Under the pieces are notes generated by a model. It was not told the DNA's origin and did not search any database. It was given only the letters and a program-made list of their open reading frames with translations. The position numbers were made by a program, and so were the translations under genes. A stretch of DNA of 64,000 nucleotides, from assembly GCA_033239125.1 (NCBI GenBank), contig BSWB01000001.1, positions 137,374,981 through 137,438,980 on the forward strand. Reading direction: 5' to 3'. Source of the DNA: Fagopyrum homotropicum (Eukaryota; Streptophyta; Magnoliopsida; Caryophyllales; Polygonaceae). Position 1 is the first letter of the stretch, and each line of letters begins with the position of its first letter. Below, piece after piece: positions 11,300 to 23,428 of this stretch.

Positions 11300-13110
11300 A
11301 CAATAGAGGGGGTACCTTTATTATAGGGTTACCCGATGGGGTAAGGTTAGAGTAACGAGGATATTCAAGGTTGTCATATACGTTTAGGAAGTCGTGATCA
11401 GTTAGTGGACTTCTTCGTCATGAAATTAGTACAAGAGGATGTCATCATGGAGATGGACTGGATGGACCGGCACGGTGCAGTCCTGGATATCGGTAGAAGG
11501 ACCGTGACGGTCACTACCGAGGCCGGTCACGTGGAGATATTGCAAGGATGGGACTAGATGGACTACACGATGCAGTCCTGGATATCGATATGATGACCGT
11601 GAAGGTCACTACAAAGGTTGGTCACGTGGAGATATTCCGAGGATAGGACCTCGGAAAGACTGGTATGGTTATGAGCGCAATCAGAGTAGCGAGATTTATC
11701 GGAAAAGGATGTGAGGCCTTCTATTGTTACGTCATGAAGGAGAGTAAGAGCCCGACTTTAGAGGAGATTCCTGTAGTGAGTGAGTTCATAGACATATTCA
11801 GTGAGCCATTAGGTTTGCCACTATAGAGGAGTGTAGACTTCAATATCGAGTTGGAGCCTGGTATGTGACCGATCTCGAAGGCACCTTACCGCATGGCGCC
11901 TATCGAGTTGCTTGAGTTGAAGAAGCAGCTAGAGGAGTTAGTTGAGAAGGGCTTCATAAGCCCTAGTGTTTCTCCATGGGGTGCTCTGGTGTCATTCGTG
12001 AGGAAGAAAGATGGGTCTATGAGGTTGTGCATTGGCTATAGAGAGTTGAATAAGGTGACCATCAAGAACAAGTATTCATTGCCCACGCGTTGATGACTTA
12101 TTAGACCAGCTGCATGGAGCTACAATGCTCTTCCGGATTGATATGAGGTTAGGGTATCACCAAATGAGGGTGAGAGAGCATGATTTGCCTAATCGGCATA
12201 TCGGACCAGGTATGGCCACTATGAATTTATAGTGATGTCATCCGGGCTTACGAATTCACCCTCCGTGTTCATGGAGTTGATGAACGGTATCTTCATCGAT
12301 TTCCTGGATCAGTTTGTGGGGTCTTCATAGATGATATCCTAGCGTACTCTAGGAGCAAAGAGGAGCATGCGGGACACTTGAGAACGGTACTACGAGTCAT
12401 GTAGGATAGAGAGTTGTACACTAAGCTCTCTCGGTGTGAGTTGGGATGCTTGAGGTGGTCGTCCTTAGTCACATAGTTTCAAATGAGGGGATCAAGGTTA
12501 ATTCAGCGAAGATCGAGTAGGTATCTTCATGGTTTCCTCCGAGGAATGTTAAGGAGGTCACAACTTTTATGGCTTGGCAGGCTATTATTGCCGGTTCGTG
12601 GAAGGGTTTTTAGTAATCGCCCGACCACTCACTTGCCTGTTGAGGAAGACTACCCGATTTGTGTGGTCCGAACCGTACCAACAGATCTTCGAGGAGCTGA
12701 AGAGGAGATTGACTTCCACTCCTACCCAAGAACAGCCATAGGGCATTGAGGATTTTGCTGTATACAGTGACGCATCCAAGCTAGGCTTGGGATGTGTGTT
12801 ACTGCAGCAAGCTAGAGTCATTGCGTATGCATCTAGACAATTAAAGACGTATGAGGAGAACTACCCGACTCTTGGCCTCGAGTTAGATGTAGTACTACAT
12901 GTCTTGAAGATCGGGCACAACTTTTCTTTATGGGGCGACATGTCAGATCTTCGCACACTATAAGAGTCAAAAGTACATATTCACTCAGTGGGAGTTGAAT
13001 AACCGCTACAGGAGATGGTTGGAGCTGATCAAGGACTTTGATCTGAAGATCTTGTACCATTCGGGGAACGAGAATATGGTCGCTGACGCCCTTTAATTTG
13101 TAGGAAGACG
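11300..13110 (+). pseudogene. Gypsy G1 protease, reverse transcriptase and RNase H remnant
   Basis: The protease end carries VIMEMDWMDRHGAVLD near 11440-11500. The reverse transcriptase begins near 11860 with PYRMAPIELLELKKQLEELV and KKDGSMRLCIGYRELNKVTI, followed by DDLLDQLHGATM and a damaged DD motif (IDDILAYS) near 12330. RNase H shows VYSDASKLGLGCVLLQ near 12760 and YHSGNENMVADAL near 13055. Several stops and frameshifts show it is dead. A duplicated stretch of about 100 bp occurs at 11450-11650. Confidence 0.9.
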
Positions 13111-13129
13111 CCTTAAGAGAAGGCAATAG

Positions 13130-13443
13130 CACGTTTGATAGCTCAACGTTAGTTGTAGAGGGATCTAGCTTGGCTAGAGTTGGACATCTAGTTTCCGGAC
13201 ATGGACAATCACTTGTCCACTTTAGAACTACTACCAGATTTGTTGGGAGAGATCCGACAAAAGTAGAAGAGTTATCCGACGCTGACTAGGATCTGAGACA
13301 GGATGTCTCGAGGCGAGGCACCGCATTTACTATAGGTTCCGGATGGGTGATGAGACGCTAGGAACGTGTATGTGTGCCGTCAAACAAAGAGTTTATATGG
13401 AGGATTTTAGGAGAGGCTCACACCACACCTTACTCAGTCTATC
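13130..13443 (+). pseudogene. Gypsy G1 integrase, first part
   Basis: N-terminal integrase remnants (LSTLELLPDLLGEIRQK near 13216) run to EAHTTPYSVY, where the frame is cut at 13443 by the Athila-like element. Deleting that element and one CTATC copy gives a continuous YSVYPSSSKMY, matching the usual HHCC-region sequence. Confidence 0.85.
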
Positions 13444-15196
13444 TGATAGCATGAATTATAGTCTATATTTTGGGGTTTGTTTGGACGTTTTATCTTTCAT
13501 AATCTGCATGTTTGTATGTATATTATGTGATTATATTACCATTTCATCTACCTTTGCAAGAATCGAGGTCTACACCTAGTTTTGTTGTAATCGTAGGTAA
13601 AATGGCACGTTTTGCATCGAAAAGGAGCAAAAGGAGCTATGGAGTCATTGGAGCTACATCCAGGAACATAAGGAACCATCCAGGAAGCATAGCCATGGAT
13701 TTGAGATTCACTTTGGACCAGATTTGAGAGATTTCACATTCAATTGTGACTCACCTCGGTTGACCACAGATTCACCTCGACCGAGGTGATCCAGAGAAGT
13801 CGACTCGACCGAGGCGGACAACTGGGACGCGGCGAGAATATTTTATTCTTGGCTGAGATCTTTTATCTTTGGAAAGAGATCTTATATTTTTGGGTTTGGC
13901 TCCTGGAAGGAAGAAGATAATTCAGATCCTATATTTTACCTATATTTATGGGATAAGATCTTTCTAAGATATATTATCTTTGGAGGGTTATTTTCCTATA
14001 AAAAGGGTTGGATTTCCACAAATCCAACATCATGCTATACCATCGATCAGGGTTTATACACCACAGCAGCCATACTCCAGTTGGAGATTTGAAGAACCTT
14101 TTTGAAGGTTGAAGAAGGAATATTGTAGCTTTTATAGCTTTTGAAGGGTTTAGTAAGATTATCTTAGATTCTCTTCCTTGTTGTCTTGCTTTGTTGGATT
14201 TATATCCAAGGAACGCTTTTGTTGTGATATTTGATTCAGTTATTGAAGTCTTTTCATTAAATTCTTCTTGTTCAAATATTCACCTTCTTCCCATATACTT
14301 GATTATTGCTTTCATGATGATGAGTGGCTAATTTCCTTGTGTGATTCTAGGGTGATTGGCTGAAGGTTGTGGGAAAAACAATGATAGAATAATCTTAAAT
14401 TCCAGTAGGACCCTGAAAGTTCGAGTCTTTAACCTTAACCCTAAGCATCTCGTTCAGTCGATGAACATCTCGGCCGGGGTGGAATTTGGCTGACCGAGGT
14501 GACTTATCTGATCCGAAACTGAGAGTTAAGTGTTAGAGTTTGCCAAATCCTATTCTTATTACACCTTTCCTGGTTCAATGCAAGCTTAGGATGAGACTTA
14601 CCCGGTAATTCCTTTGTTTGTGTACCAACGATCATAAGTGTAGGTAATAAAGGTTTATCCTTTATTGGGGTTTGAGTGTGCTTTCATCCCATCTTTGTGA
14701 GTTAGCCTGAGACTTACCCGGTAAAGGTTGATTCTATTCCCTTAGATGGTGTGTTAGTTTGAGGTTATAGTTCTTTATCTTAATTCCTTGAGACTTACCC
14801 GGTAATAGGAGTTACGGTTTAGGATTAGTGAGTAGTGAGACTTACCCGGTGATCTATTCCACTTTAGTAATACCTTCCCTATGCAAAAACCTCAGCTTTG
14901 TCCGCTTATCTTTAGATCTTGAGTTGGAACCACAACTAGATGCTTTAATCCCTAGAATTGCATATTTCCTTTATTGACTTCTATATCATCTTTGATTGTT
15001 TTGATTACCTTTTGTGGTTAGTAATTACTAAAGCATACCGTAATTGGACTTTGTTTCACTAAGTCCCTGTGATCGACCCCTGGAATTCCTTGCTTTATAC
15101 TATGATTGACCTGTACACTGCGGGTTCGCATCCTTATTTTAAGCTTACGTCTAGGGTTATAAATTTAAAGCTTGCACACACCGTTTGGAGCGAACA
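13444..15196 (+). repeat. 5' LTR of the Athila-like element
   Basis: Runs from TGATAGCATGAATTATAG to GGAGCGAACA. It holds a TATA-like CCTATAAAAAGG near 13992, four copies of GAGACTTACCCGGTRA (near 14600, 14708, 14788, 14837) and several CTCGACCGAGG-type motifs near 13750-13815 and 14450-14505. It closely matches 23429-25180. Confidence 0.97.
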
Positions 15197-15202
15197 AGTT
15201 TT

Positions 15203-15220
15203 TGGCGCCGTTGTCGGGGA
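15203..15220 (+). promoter_or_regulatory. Primer-binding site, tRNA-Asp type
   Basis: TGGCGCCGTTGTCGGGGA, six bases after the LTR, complements the 3' end of plant tRNA-Asp with one mismatch. This is the usual primer of the Athila/Tat group. Confidence 0.9.
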
Positions 15221-15323
15221 CTTGGTCTAGACTGAGCCGGTTACGGTTTGCTCTTGGGGCACTTGCCCCCGTGTCTTCTAACCACTCTACTTGAGTGACT
15301 TTTGCAGGTTCTTTCTTAGGTTT

Positions 15324-17119
15324 ATGCGAAGAACCCGCACTGGGAAGGAAATCGTTCCTTACGATCCCGAACCAGAAAAGACATACAAGCGACGCTTAAG
15401 AGAAGCGAAGATGGCTCACCAAGACAATCGCGATCTTGAGGCCGAGTTGAAAGAGGCGCTAGAGCTGCTACGCCTCAGCAGGGAAGAACTAAGGCGAGAG
15501 AAGGAAGAAACTCGCACCAGGACTGAAGCAATCGAAGCAGATATGGCAGCCATACGAGACCAAATTCTACTTCGACCGAGGGAAGATCCAGTCCCAGATC
15601 CTCGACCGATGCAGGATCCAGTTGCTGACCCTCGACCGAGGCAGGTCCCAGTACCTGACGCCCCGGCCGAGGTACTTCCACCTCGATGCCAGTCCGAAAC
15701 GTTCTTCTTGCAGGAATCCCACAAACCCTAGGTCAAAGGATGGACCCAAATCAACAACTGAGGCGTCTAGGAGTTAACCTAGGAGATCCTGCGGACCATG
15801 ACTATGAACTTCGACCGCAAGTTTTATCCATGATTCGCCAATGCCAGTTCGGAGGGTTAGAGAAGGAATCACCACATCAACATCTTCAAAACTATGAGAT
15901 CTTGATGGAGACCTTGAGACCTCCGAGGATTGAAAATAACAACTACAAGCTAAGACCTTTTTACTTTTCTTTAAAAGATAGAGCTCTTACTTGGTATCAA
16001 TCTCTTCCTCTAGGAAAAATCAGCACATGGGAGGAGATGACAACGGAGTTCTTGACCAAATTCTTTCCCCCTTCAAAGACCGCAGAAATGAGAGGGAAGA
16101 TCAACGCTTTCATTATGAAGGACAAGGAGAGCTTGTCCAAATCATGGGAGCGGTTCAAGGACATCCTTTTGGATTGCCCACATCATGGGATTCCAAAGTT
16201 AGAGTTATTGGAGATTTATTTCAAGGGACTGGACGGAAGCACCCAGTTCAATCTCCAACTACTCTCCGCCGGTACCTTCATGGACATGGCGATTGACGAG
16301 GCTTGGGACTTCATCGAGAAGCAAGCCTTGCATATGGAGAAGTACACTCACTAAGGAGCTGAAGGTGGAGTTAAAAGAGTTAACTTCCAAGAAACTCAGC
16401 CCAACAACAATCAACTCACGTCTTTGAAGAATGACGTGAAGCAATTGAAGGAACTCTTGGTTGCTCAAACCAAGAAAGAAGAGCAAGGACAAAGGAATAA
16501 CAACAACAACGGATACCGTAACAACAACAACAACGGTTTCCGGAACAACAACTACAACAACAACAATAGAGGATCCAATAGCAACAACTGGAGGGCGAAC
16601 AACCAAAATTCTGGTAACAATCATTCAAACTCCAACTCTAAAGATTCCTCTAACCCTTTCCTCTCTTCCCCTTCTTCTTCTTCTACTCCATTAAAGAGCC
16701 AGGGGCAAGGATCAAGTTCGTCTCAGCCAGAAAAGAAAGACGCAGTTCTGGAGGCTATATTGATCAAGCTCAACGCTATGGAGACTTCTATAACTTCATT
16801 TTTGAAGGCCCAAAAAGCCTTCGAACAACAACTTGCAAGTAGGGCGAATGAAGCGCCAAGAGATCCAGGGAAGCTTCCAGCAAGGACAGAAAGAAACCCT
16901 AAGGGCCAGATCATGGCCATAACTACGAGGAGTGGACTGAAAACTGCAGATCCAGCGCCTCGGTCGGTGCCAGTACCGACGAAGACCACCTCGGTCCAGA
17001 TGCAGTCGAAGAACATTTCGACCGAGATGCCAACCGAGGTGGAGCCACAGAAAGCGGAGGGGAAAACTGAAGTTTATGTTCCACCTCCTGCATACAAACC
17101 ACCACTTCCATTCCCCTAG
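15324..17119 (+). pseudogene. gag of the Athila-like element
   Basis: The frame opens with MRRTRTGKEIVPYDPEPEKT and a charged coiled-coil-like stretch, then a proline-rich linker made partly of CTCGACCGAGG repeats. A frameshift near 15690-15720 leads into the capsid-like gag domain (SLKDRALTWYQSLPLGKIST and FLTKFFPPSKTAEMRGKI, about 15945-16200), followed by an asparagine-rich tract at 16495-16610. Two in-frame stops interrupt it: TAA at 16352-16354 and TAG at 17117-17119, the latter likely a changed CAG. Downstream the same frame continues into pol, so gag-pol was one frame. Confidence 0.9.
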
Positions 17120-19855
17120 TCAAGGGCCAGAGCACATCTAGACAAGCACTTTGGTAAGTTCCTTGACTTGATGAATAAGCTGCATATTAACATTCCTTTC
17201 CTTGATGCTATTCTAGGAATGCCCGCCTATGGGAAGTTCTTAAAGGAGATCCTATCAAGGAAGAGGAAACTGGAAGACTTTGGTGAAGTTAGGATGACAT
17301 CTAAATCCTCGGAGCTCATTCAAATCATGAAGGAAAAGATGCCACCTAAATTGAGAGATCCGGGCTCGTTTTGCATTCCCATTCAAGTTGGGGACGTTAC
17401 TTGTGAAGCCCTTTGTGATCTAGGAGCCAGCGTGAGCATCATCCCGCTGGAGCTATGTGTGAAGATCGGGCTTGGAGAACCCAAGCCGGTCAAGATTCGA
17501 CTATATATGGCGGATCGCTCCATCACCCATCCCGTGGGCATCTTGGAGGACGTTCCGGTCAAGTTAGGTAACTTCTATTTACCAATAGATTTTGTTGTAC
17601 TTGACATTCCCGCAGATTATCCTGTCCCTATTATTCTCGGGAGGCCATTTCTAGCAACTTCGGGTTGCAACGTGGATTGCAAGAACGCCAAGTTGAAATT
17701 CAACATTGGCGGCGATGAGGTGGAGTTCGCATTACTTGCAGCCATGAAAGGGGAGCAGCTAACTGATGATATCTTCAACATCTACGACGAAGAAGAATCA
17801 AGAGAATTGGTGAGCTCTATCCTTATTAACGATCCACTCGAAAGAGTTATTAGCTTCAGTTTAATGGAGGAAGGTATAGATACTTCTTGCGATGCAGATA
17901 TACGGAGCTTAAAAGCACTGAAAGAGGATCCAGGAGCTAAAACTGAGAAGCTAATCCAGGAGACGAAGATCTCCAGTTTCGGTTCCAGTTACAGTACCTC
18001 GACCGAGGCACTTTTTGGACTGAGCGAGGCGACTGAAGAACATCTCGGTCAACACCTCCGCGCCTCGACCGAGGTCGATGGCGAGACGACTTCAACTGAG
18101 ACTTCCGAAAGTCCAATTTCTGGATCTACTCCACTGGAAGGAGGAAGCAAGGATCCCCCTCAGAAAGCACCACCAGTTGTGGAGCTTAAACAACTCACAA
18201 ATCACTTGAGGTATGTCTTTCTTGGACCGGATTCTACTTATCCCGTTATTGTTAGTTCTTCCCTTTCCGAGACTGAATTGTCTAAACTAATGCATGTCCT
18301 GAGAAAGCATCAAAAGGCTTTGGGTTACACTATCGATGATCTTATTGGCATTAAGCCTTCTTTCTGCATGCATAGAATTCTAATGGAGGATGATCATAAG
18401 ACTTCACGGGAACCTCAAAGACGGTTAAATCCGATCATGAAAGAGGTTGTGAAAAAGGAAATTCTTAAGTTGTTGGATGCAGGTATCATATATCCTATCT
18501 CGGACAGCAAGTGGGTTAGCTCGGTGCATGTGGTTCCGAAGAAAGGAGGAATGACCGTTGTGACAAATAAGAATAACGAGTTGATCCCAACCCAGACCGT
18601 TACGGGCTGGAGGGTTTGCATCGATTATCGGAAGCTGAATACGGCCACACGGAAGGACCATTTTCCACTTCCCTTCATTGATCAAATGCTCGAGCGGTTG
18701 GCCCAGCATTCACACTTTTGCTACTTAGACGGCTATAGTGGATTCTTCCAGATTACTATCCATCCGAATGATCAGGAGAAGACCACTTTCACTTGTCCAT
18801 GGGGGACATTTGCTTATAGGAGGATGTCATTTGGATTGTGCAATGCACCCGCTACCTTCCAGCGATGCATGATGGCTATCTTTTCCGAGTACATAGAGGA
18901 GATCATGGAGGTATTTATGGATGATTTTTTTGTATATGGTTCCTCTTTTGATGATTGCCTATCTAACCTTTCGCTAGTGCTTAAAAGGTGTGAAGACACT
19001 AATCTCGTTTTGAATTGGGAGAAGTGTCATTTTATGGTTAGTGAAGGCATTGTGCTAGGACACCTCGTTTTTAATCGAGGCATTGAGGTCGATCGCGCTA
19101 AGATCGAGACTATTGAGAAACTCCCTCCCCCTTGTTCTGTTAAAGGTGTGAGGAGTTTTCTCGGGCATGCAGGTTTCTACAGGAGATTCATCAAGGACTT
19201 CTCTAAGTTTTCTAAACCTCTAACTAACCTCTTGAATAAAGATGTTGTTTTTGAGTTTTCGCGGGAGTGTCTTGATACTTTTTACAGGATTAAGGAAGCG
19301 TTGATCTCCGCTCCCATTATCCAACCTCCGGATTGGACCTTGCCCAGTGAGATCATGTGTGACGCTAGTGATGTAGCCGTAGGAGCGGTGCTTGGACAGA
19401 AGAAGGAAGGCCGGACCACCGCCATTTACTATGCTAGCAAGACGCTAGATGTAGCACAACGCAACTACGTTACCACCGAGAAAGAATTATTGGCGGTTGT
19501 ATATGCTTTCGAGAAGTTTCGTTCCTATTTAGTAGGGGCGAAAGTCATTGTCTACACCGACCATGCAGCCATCCGTTACTTGTTGGCTAAGAAAGATGCC
19601 AAACCACGCCTTATTCGGTGGATTCTCTTACTTCAAGAGTTTGATCTAGAGATCCGCGATAAGAAGGGATCCGAAAATTCTGTTGCGGATCACCTCAGCC
19701 GGCTACCTGCATCTTCACGCGAGAAGGACGACCCACCAATAGACGATTCATTCCCCGATAAGCATTTACACTTGTTGGAGCGTTTGATAGACTTGCTTAC
19801 TTCACCCCACGATGGAGGTGAAGTATGGGGTGATGGTACCTCCCATCACATTTGA
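17120..19855 (+). CDS. Athila-like pol: protease, reverse transcriptase, RNase H (no integrase)
   Basis: About 910 codons are open after the TAG at 17117. The protease carries LCDLGASVSIIPLELC (DLGAS is usual in Athila). The reverse transcriptase has VCIDYRKLNTATRKDHFPLP and FMDDFFVYG as its catalytic core. RNase H has IMCDASDVAVGAVLGQ, TEKELLAVVYAFEKF and YTDHAAIRYLL, and ends with ENSVADHLSRL. The linker between protease and RT (about 17990-18110) contains several CTCGACCGAGG motifs translated as S/T/E-rich sequence. After DHLSRL only some 50 residues follow before TGA, so the integrase (HHCC and DDE, usually several hundred residues) is absent. The stretch just after the stop, with GGAAGCAACCCAG, resembles what normally follows the integrase stop in Athila elements, which suggests a clean internal deletion. 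Confidence 0.92.
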   Translation, partial: SRARAHLDKHFGKFLDLMNKLHINIPFLDAILGMPAYGKFLKEILSRKRKLEDFGEVRMTSKSSELIQIMKEKMPPKLRDPGSFCIPIQVGDVTCEALCDLGASVSIIPLELCVKIGLGEPKPVKIRLYMADRSITHPVGILEDVPVKLGNFYLPIDFVVLDIPADYPVPIILGRPFLATSGCNVDCKNAKLKFNIGGDEVEFALLAAMKGEQLTDDIFNIYDEEESRELVSSILINDPLERVISFSLMEEGIDTSCDADIRSLKALKEDPGAKTEKLIQETKISSFGSSYSTSTEALFGLSEATEEHLGQHLRASTEVDGETTSTETSESPISGSTPLEGGSKDPPQKAPPVVELKQLTNHLRYVFLGPDSTYPVIVSSSLSETELSKLMHVLRKHQKALGYTIDDLIGIKPSFCMHRILMEDDHKTSREPQRRLNPIMKEVVKKEILKLLDAGIIYPISDSKWVSSVHVVPKKGGMTVVTNKNNELIPTQTVTGWRVCIDYRKLNTATRKDHFPLPFIDQMLERLAQHSHFCYLDGYSGFFQITIHPNDQEKTTFTCPWGTFAYRRMSFGLCNAPATFQRCMMAIFSEYIEEIMEVFMDDFFVYGSSFDDCLSNLSLVLKRCEDTNLVLNWEKCHFMVSEGIVLGHLVFNRGIEVDRAKIETIEKLPPPCSVKGVRSFLGHAGFYRRFIKDFSKFSKPLTNLLNKDVVFEFSRECLDTFYRIKEALISAPIIQPPDWTLPSEIMCDASDVAVGAVLGQKKEGRTTAIYYASKTLDVAQRNYVTTEKELLAVVYAFEKFRSYLVGAKVIVYTDHAAIRYLLAKKDAKPRLIRWILLLQEFDLEIRDKKGSENSVADHLSRLPASSREKDDPPIDDSFPDKHLHLLERLIDLLTSPHDGGEVWGDGTSHHI

Positions 19856-20659
19856 GAGACGCATCATGGTCTAGCTAGCGACCTTAAACCAAGCGCTTCT
19901 TGGGAAGCAACCCAGGGTATTGCTTTCTTTTCCCCTTTCTAGTCTCGCTTAGATAGTTTGCTTTTGCTTTGCTTTGTTTGTTTTTGGCGTTCTAGACAGA
20001 TAACAGGAGACAACTACGGAAGGAGCATAACTGGAAGTACAAAAGATCGAGATTTTGAGAAGACGAAGTTTGACTGAGACATCTCGGTTGCTTTCAGAGC
20101 ACCTCGACCGAAATGATTCTTGGGCAACCGAGGCGACTAGGGTTTCTGAAGAACCACCTCGGTCCGTACCACCTCGGTCTAGTCGAGACCATCTCGACCG
20201 AGGTGACAGCAGTTCCAGAAAAGGGTATAAAAGGGGCGAAGATTTCTCTCTCCTCACTTTACTCTTCTCCCTCGACCGCGGCGACAGTTTCACCTCGCTT
20301 CTCTGATTCTTGCTCATTTTCGAAGATTTCTGTCTTCAAACTGCGATTAAGGCTTAGAGGATCCCAGTGCATCATCGATCTGCAAGAAAAACGAACCGAT
20401 TCGGCCGAACGAGGTAAAACAAAACCGAAACCCTACCTCTCCGATTTCGCTTTGATTTGGGCTTTGGTTGCCCTTGCATTTGCTGAGAAAAGGCTTAAGT
20501 ACCCCATAGGAAGCAATTGTAGTGATTTTGGGGGAAAAGAACTGAATTTTCTGAGGAAATTAGAAACCCAGTTTTTCGCCTCGGTCCAGTCGAGCTGTGC
20601 CTCGGCCGAGGTGATTCTTGAGCGTTGTCAGTCGACCGAGGTGACCTGACAGTGACAGA
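19856..20659 (+). other. Spacer between pol and ORF-1-like frame
   Basis: Contains GCTTCTTGGGAAGCAACCCA near 19890-19915 and at least ten CTCGACCGAGG-type motifs (20080-20290, 20575-20645). Open frames here follow the repeats and show no protein family. Confidence 0.7.
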
Positions 20660-21967
20660 TTGTTGAAAATGAGTTCTGACAGGCAGATTGTGCTGAGAGA
20701 TAGATCCTCACCTTCCCCTTCTTCCTCTTCTTCCCGACCCTATCGACCGGTGATCCATGAGCGACACCAGGTCGATTATGACCGTATTTCCAGCCGTCCA
20801 GTGATTGCACCTCGCTTCCTGGACGTGTCTACTTTTGATTGCCTCCAGGTAGACGGAGACCTTAGGAGGATGATTTCTACAGTAGGGCTGGATCAGTTTA
20901 CTGAGATCCGAGCCCCAGCCTATTTGGAGCCCACCTTAGAGTTCGTTAGCTCCTTCACCTACCTCCCCACAGAGAGATCTGTGAAGTACCGGTTGATGAA
21001 CTGGAACTTCATAGTGCCACTAGAGTACTGGAGAGATATTTTTGGTTTTCCTGAGCCCACCGCTGTTGACTTCCCTTCCCGATCTGTAGCTAGGGAGTTT
21101 TGGGGACAGATTGCTCACGTGGTTGAGCACGCAGACAGATGGCGCCCTGGAGATTCCAGGGAGAAGGTCATCTTCCATTTAGCCTTTAGGTTAGCCCACC
21201 GGATCTTCAGTGAGACACTTCTGGCGCGTACTGAGACGCCTTAGAAGATCCGACAGGGAGAGCTTTTCAGTTTATACTACATGGTTACTGGGGGTATCCC
21301 GTCTTTGGCTCCATGTTGGCAGAGGATCTGCACAAGATCAAGGCCAAGGCGAAGGGAGATATCTGCCGCGGAGGGATTGTCGCCCACATAGCTAGTTATC
21401 AGGACATGGATCTCAGTGCTTGCACGATGGTGGCGGCTGCCAACATCGAGCCAATTTACTGTTTTTGACCCTCATTATTGGCAGACCGCTTGGGCTCCAC
21501 TGATGGAGGGTTACAGAGAGGCAGCAGCTGCCCCAGCTGAGGAGGAGGCAGATGATGAGGAGACAGTTGATGAGAGAGAGGGTGGAGTCCCGATGGATAC
21601 TGCTGGACCCAGTGCGCCGGTCATAGATCTGGACGATGAAACTGAGGCTGAGCCTGCACCTGCTGCATCACCGTTGAGACCTGCTAGGCGTAGAGCACGC
21701 CGACACAGAGATCCAGAGGCTCACCATCGGATCGATGATCTGACGGATCAGATAATAGACTCGTATGCTGCCCTCACTGTGGACATGCGTGAGAGATTTG
21801 CTGTCCAGCACCGACAGATTGACAGCTGGACTCATCAGATGCTCGAGGGATAGCATTATCAGCGCAGGATGATGGAGATCCAGTTTCAGCAGGCTATGGG
21901 ATATCTATCTGACCCATCCCAGTATCCATATGTGCCACCACCACCACCACCACCGGATCAGGATTAT
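20660..21967 (+). pseudogene. ATHILA ORF-1-like frame
   Basis: The first part (20687-21241) is open and shows APRFLDVSTFDC, YLEPTLEFVSSFTY and FIVPLEYWRDIFGFPEP, the pattern of the ATHILA ORF-1 family found downstream of pol in Athila elements. A TAG at 21242-21244 and two compensating frameshifts near 21300 and 21450 interrupt it. The tail has an acidic stretch, a coiled-coil-like region, and PPPPPPP before the stop near 21967. Function is unknown; it has been discussed as an envelope-like or accessory frame. Confidence 0.75.
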
Positions 21968-23428
21968 TGAGAGCTGCAGGATTTTCTTTCTTATTTTTAT
22001 GCAGTTCAGCTTATTATCCGGTGAGTATTTTACGCCTTAGACTTATTTTGACCCACTGGGACAATGTGTCCTAAGTATGGGGTGTTTATTTGATGTATTT
22101 GACACTTATGTGATGTATGACTTTATTTGACCGGATATTTATTCATATTTATGCTTCACTTTTGCATCTATGTGTTTATCTGGGACTACATGCATACTTA
22201 CAGGTTATTTGATTGAGAAAAACGTCGAAACGGAAAGAAAACTGGTTTTAAAAAAAATTTTGGACCTCGACCGGGGCAGTTCTGGCCGAACGAGGTGTTT
22301 CACCTCGGTTGACCTAAGAACACCTCGACCGAGGTGGGTTAACTGAGAGTTTTCGAAAACGATTTTTGTGCTTCTTATCTGGATATGATCTCAGTGAAGA
22401 TCTTGTTTACTGACTGGTTTTGAAACTCATTATGTGTTTGAAAGGTTTTATAATATGTTTAAGTTGCTAAATGCTTTGTTTGAAATTATTGGCATGTTTA
22501 ATACTTTGTTTTTATCCAAATTATGCTGAATTTGAAAGTTGACACCGCAAGATAAGTTCTCTCACTTTCTTCCTGGAAAGACCAAGGCAATTCATTCTTC
22601 TCTCTTTTTCTTCTTGATCATGCTTAACCCCTCATATACATTTTGCCTCCCTTTACCTATCCGGGAATTTGGAAGCAAGCGAAGTGGGAAAGCAAGTGAA
22701 GTTAAAGTTGAGAAGTTGGCTGGAAGTGAAAGTGTTAGAAAGTAATAATAGGTTTGGGGAAGTCAATCATGATGATGAGTAACTCGGCACCATTCACATA
22801 GCCGGGTGTTTGTGTCTTGCCAAAGTCGGATTGAGCGATATTCCTAACGGGTCATGGTATGTGCATCAAGGGTTTGATGCATCTCAAGAAATTGATGATT
22901 GCTGATTTTTAGGCTTCGGTTATTGTGCACCTCTGTCCATGCATCCCAAAAAGTAAAAGAAAAAAAGTGTGAAATAAGCAAAGCTTATTGGTGGAAGATG
23001 TTGCAAGTCAAAGTGAAAGTGAAGTACATCCTTTTCCCGGATTCTAGCACCACATTACCTTACATACATCCCTACCCTACACGTTTCTTGACCTTTCTTT
23101 TGGAAAGCCCTTGAGACCTCGAGCTTGTTGATTGACTTAGTGGTTTAAACTGGATTATGCATGATTAATTTCGATAATTATGACTTATTATGCATTCTAT
23201 GATTTTATGCAAAGATGAACAACTTTCTTATACTTATAAAATGTTTTGATCATACATTGATTTTAAATTCCAGGAAGTATTCTCTTAGAGTGATCTATGA
23301 TTGTAGCACACCATAAAAATGTTTTTGAAAGACTTTTCATTGATTTTCTTGACTATTAATCCATTCTATCTTATCTTCTATATGCGGAACTTGCTTGGGG
23401 ACAAGCAAGGGCTAAGTATGGGGTATTT
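21968..23428 (+). other. 3' untranslated part with two polypurine-tract-like sites
   Basis: CTAAGTATGGGGTGTTTAT at 22071 and GCTAAGTATGGGGTATT at 23411 are near copies. The second abuts the 3' LTR and is the likely plus-strand primer; the first may be an internal duplicate. CTCGACCGAGG motifs occur at 22263-22340. No convincing protein is seen. Confidence 0.7.

Noticed and set aside
16495..16610. Asparagine-rich repeat as an independent gene or satellite
   Set aside because: It is in frame with the Athila-like gag-pol and corresponds to a low-complexity part of that polyprotein.
20113..20649. 178-codon frame between pol and ORF-1
   Set aside because: Composed largely of translated CTCGACCGAGG motifs; no family signal; overlaps a non-coding spacer.
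22539..22745. Possible envelope gene in the Athila-like 3' region
   Set aside because: Only 68 codons, one short hydrophobic stretch, no recognised motif.
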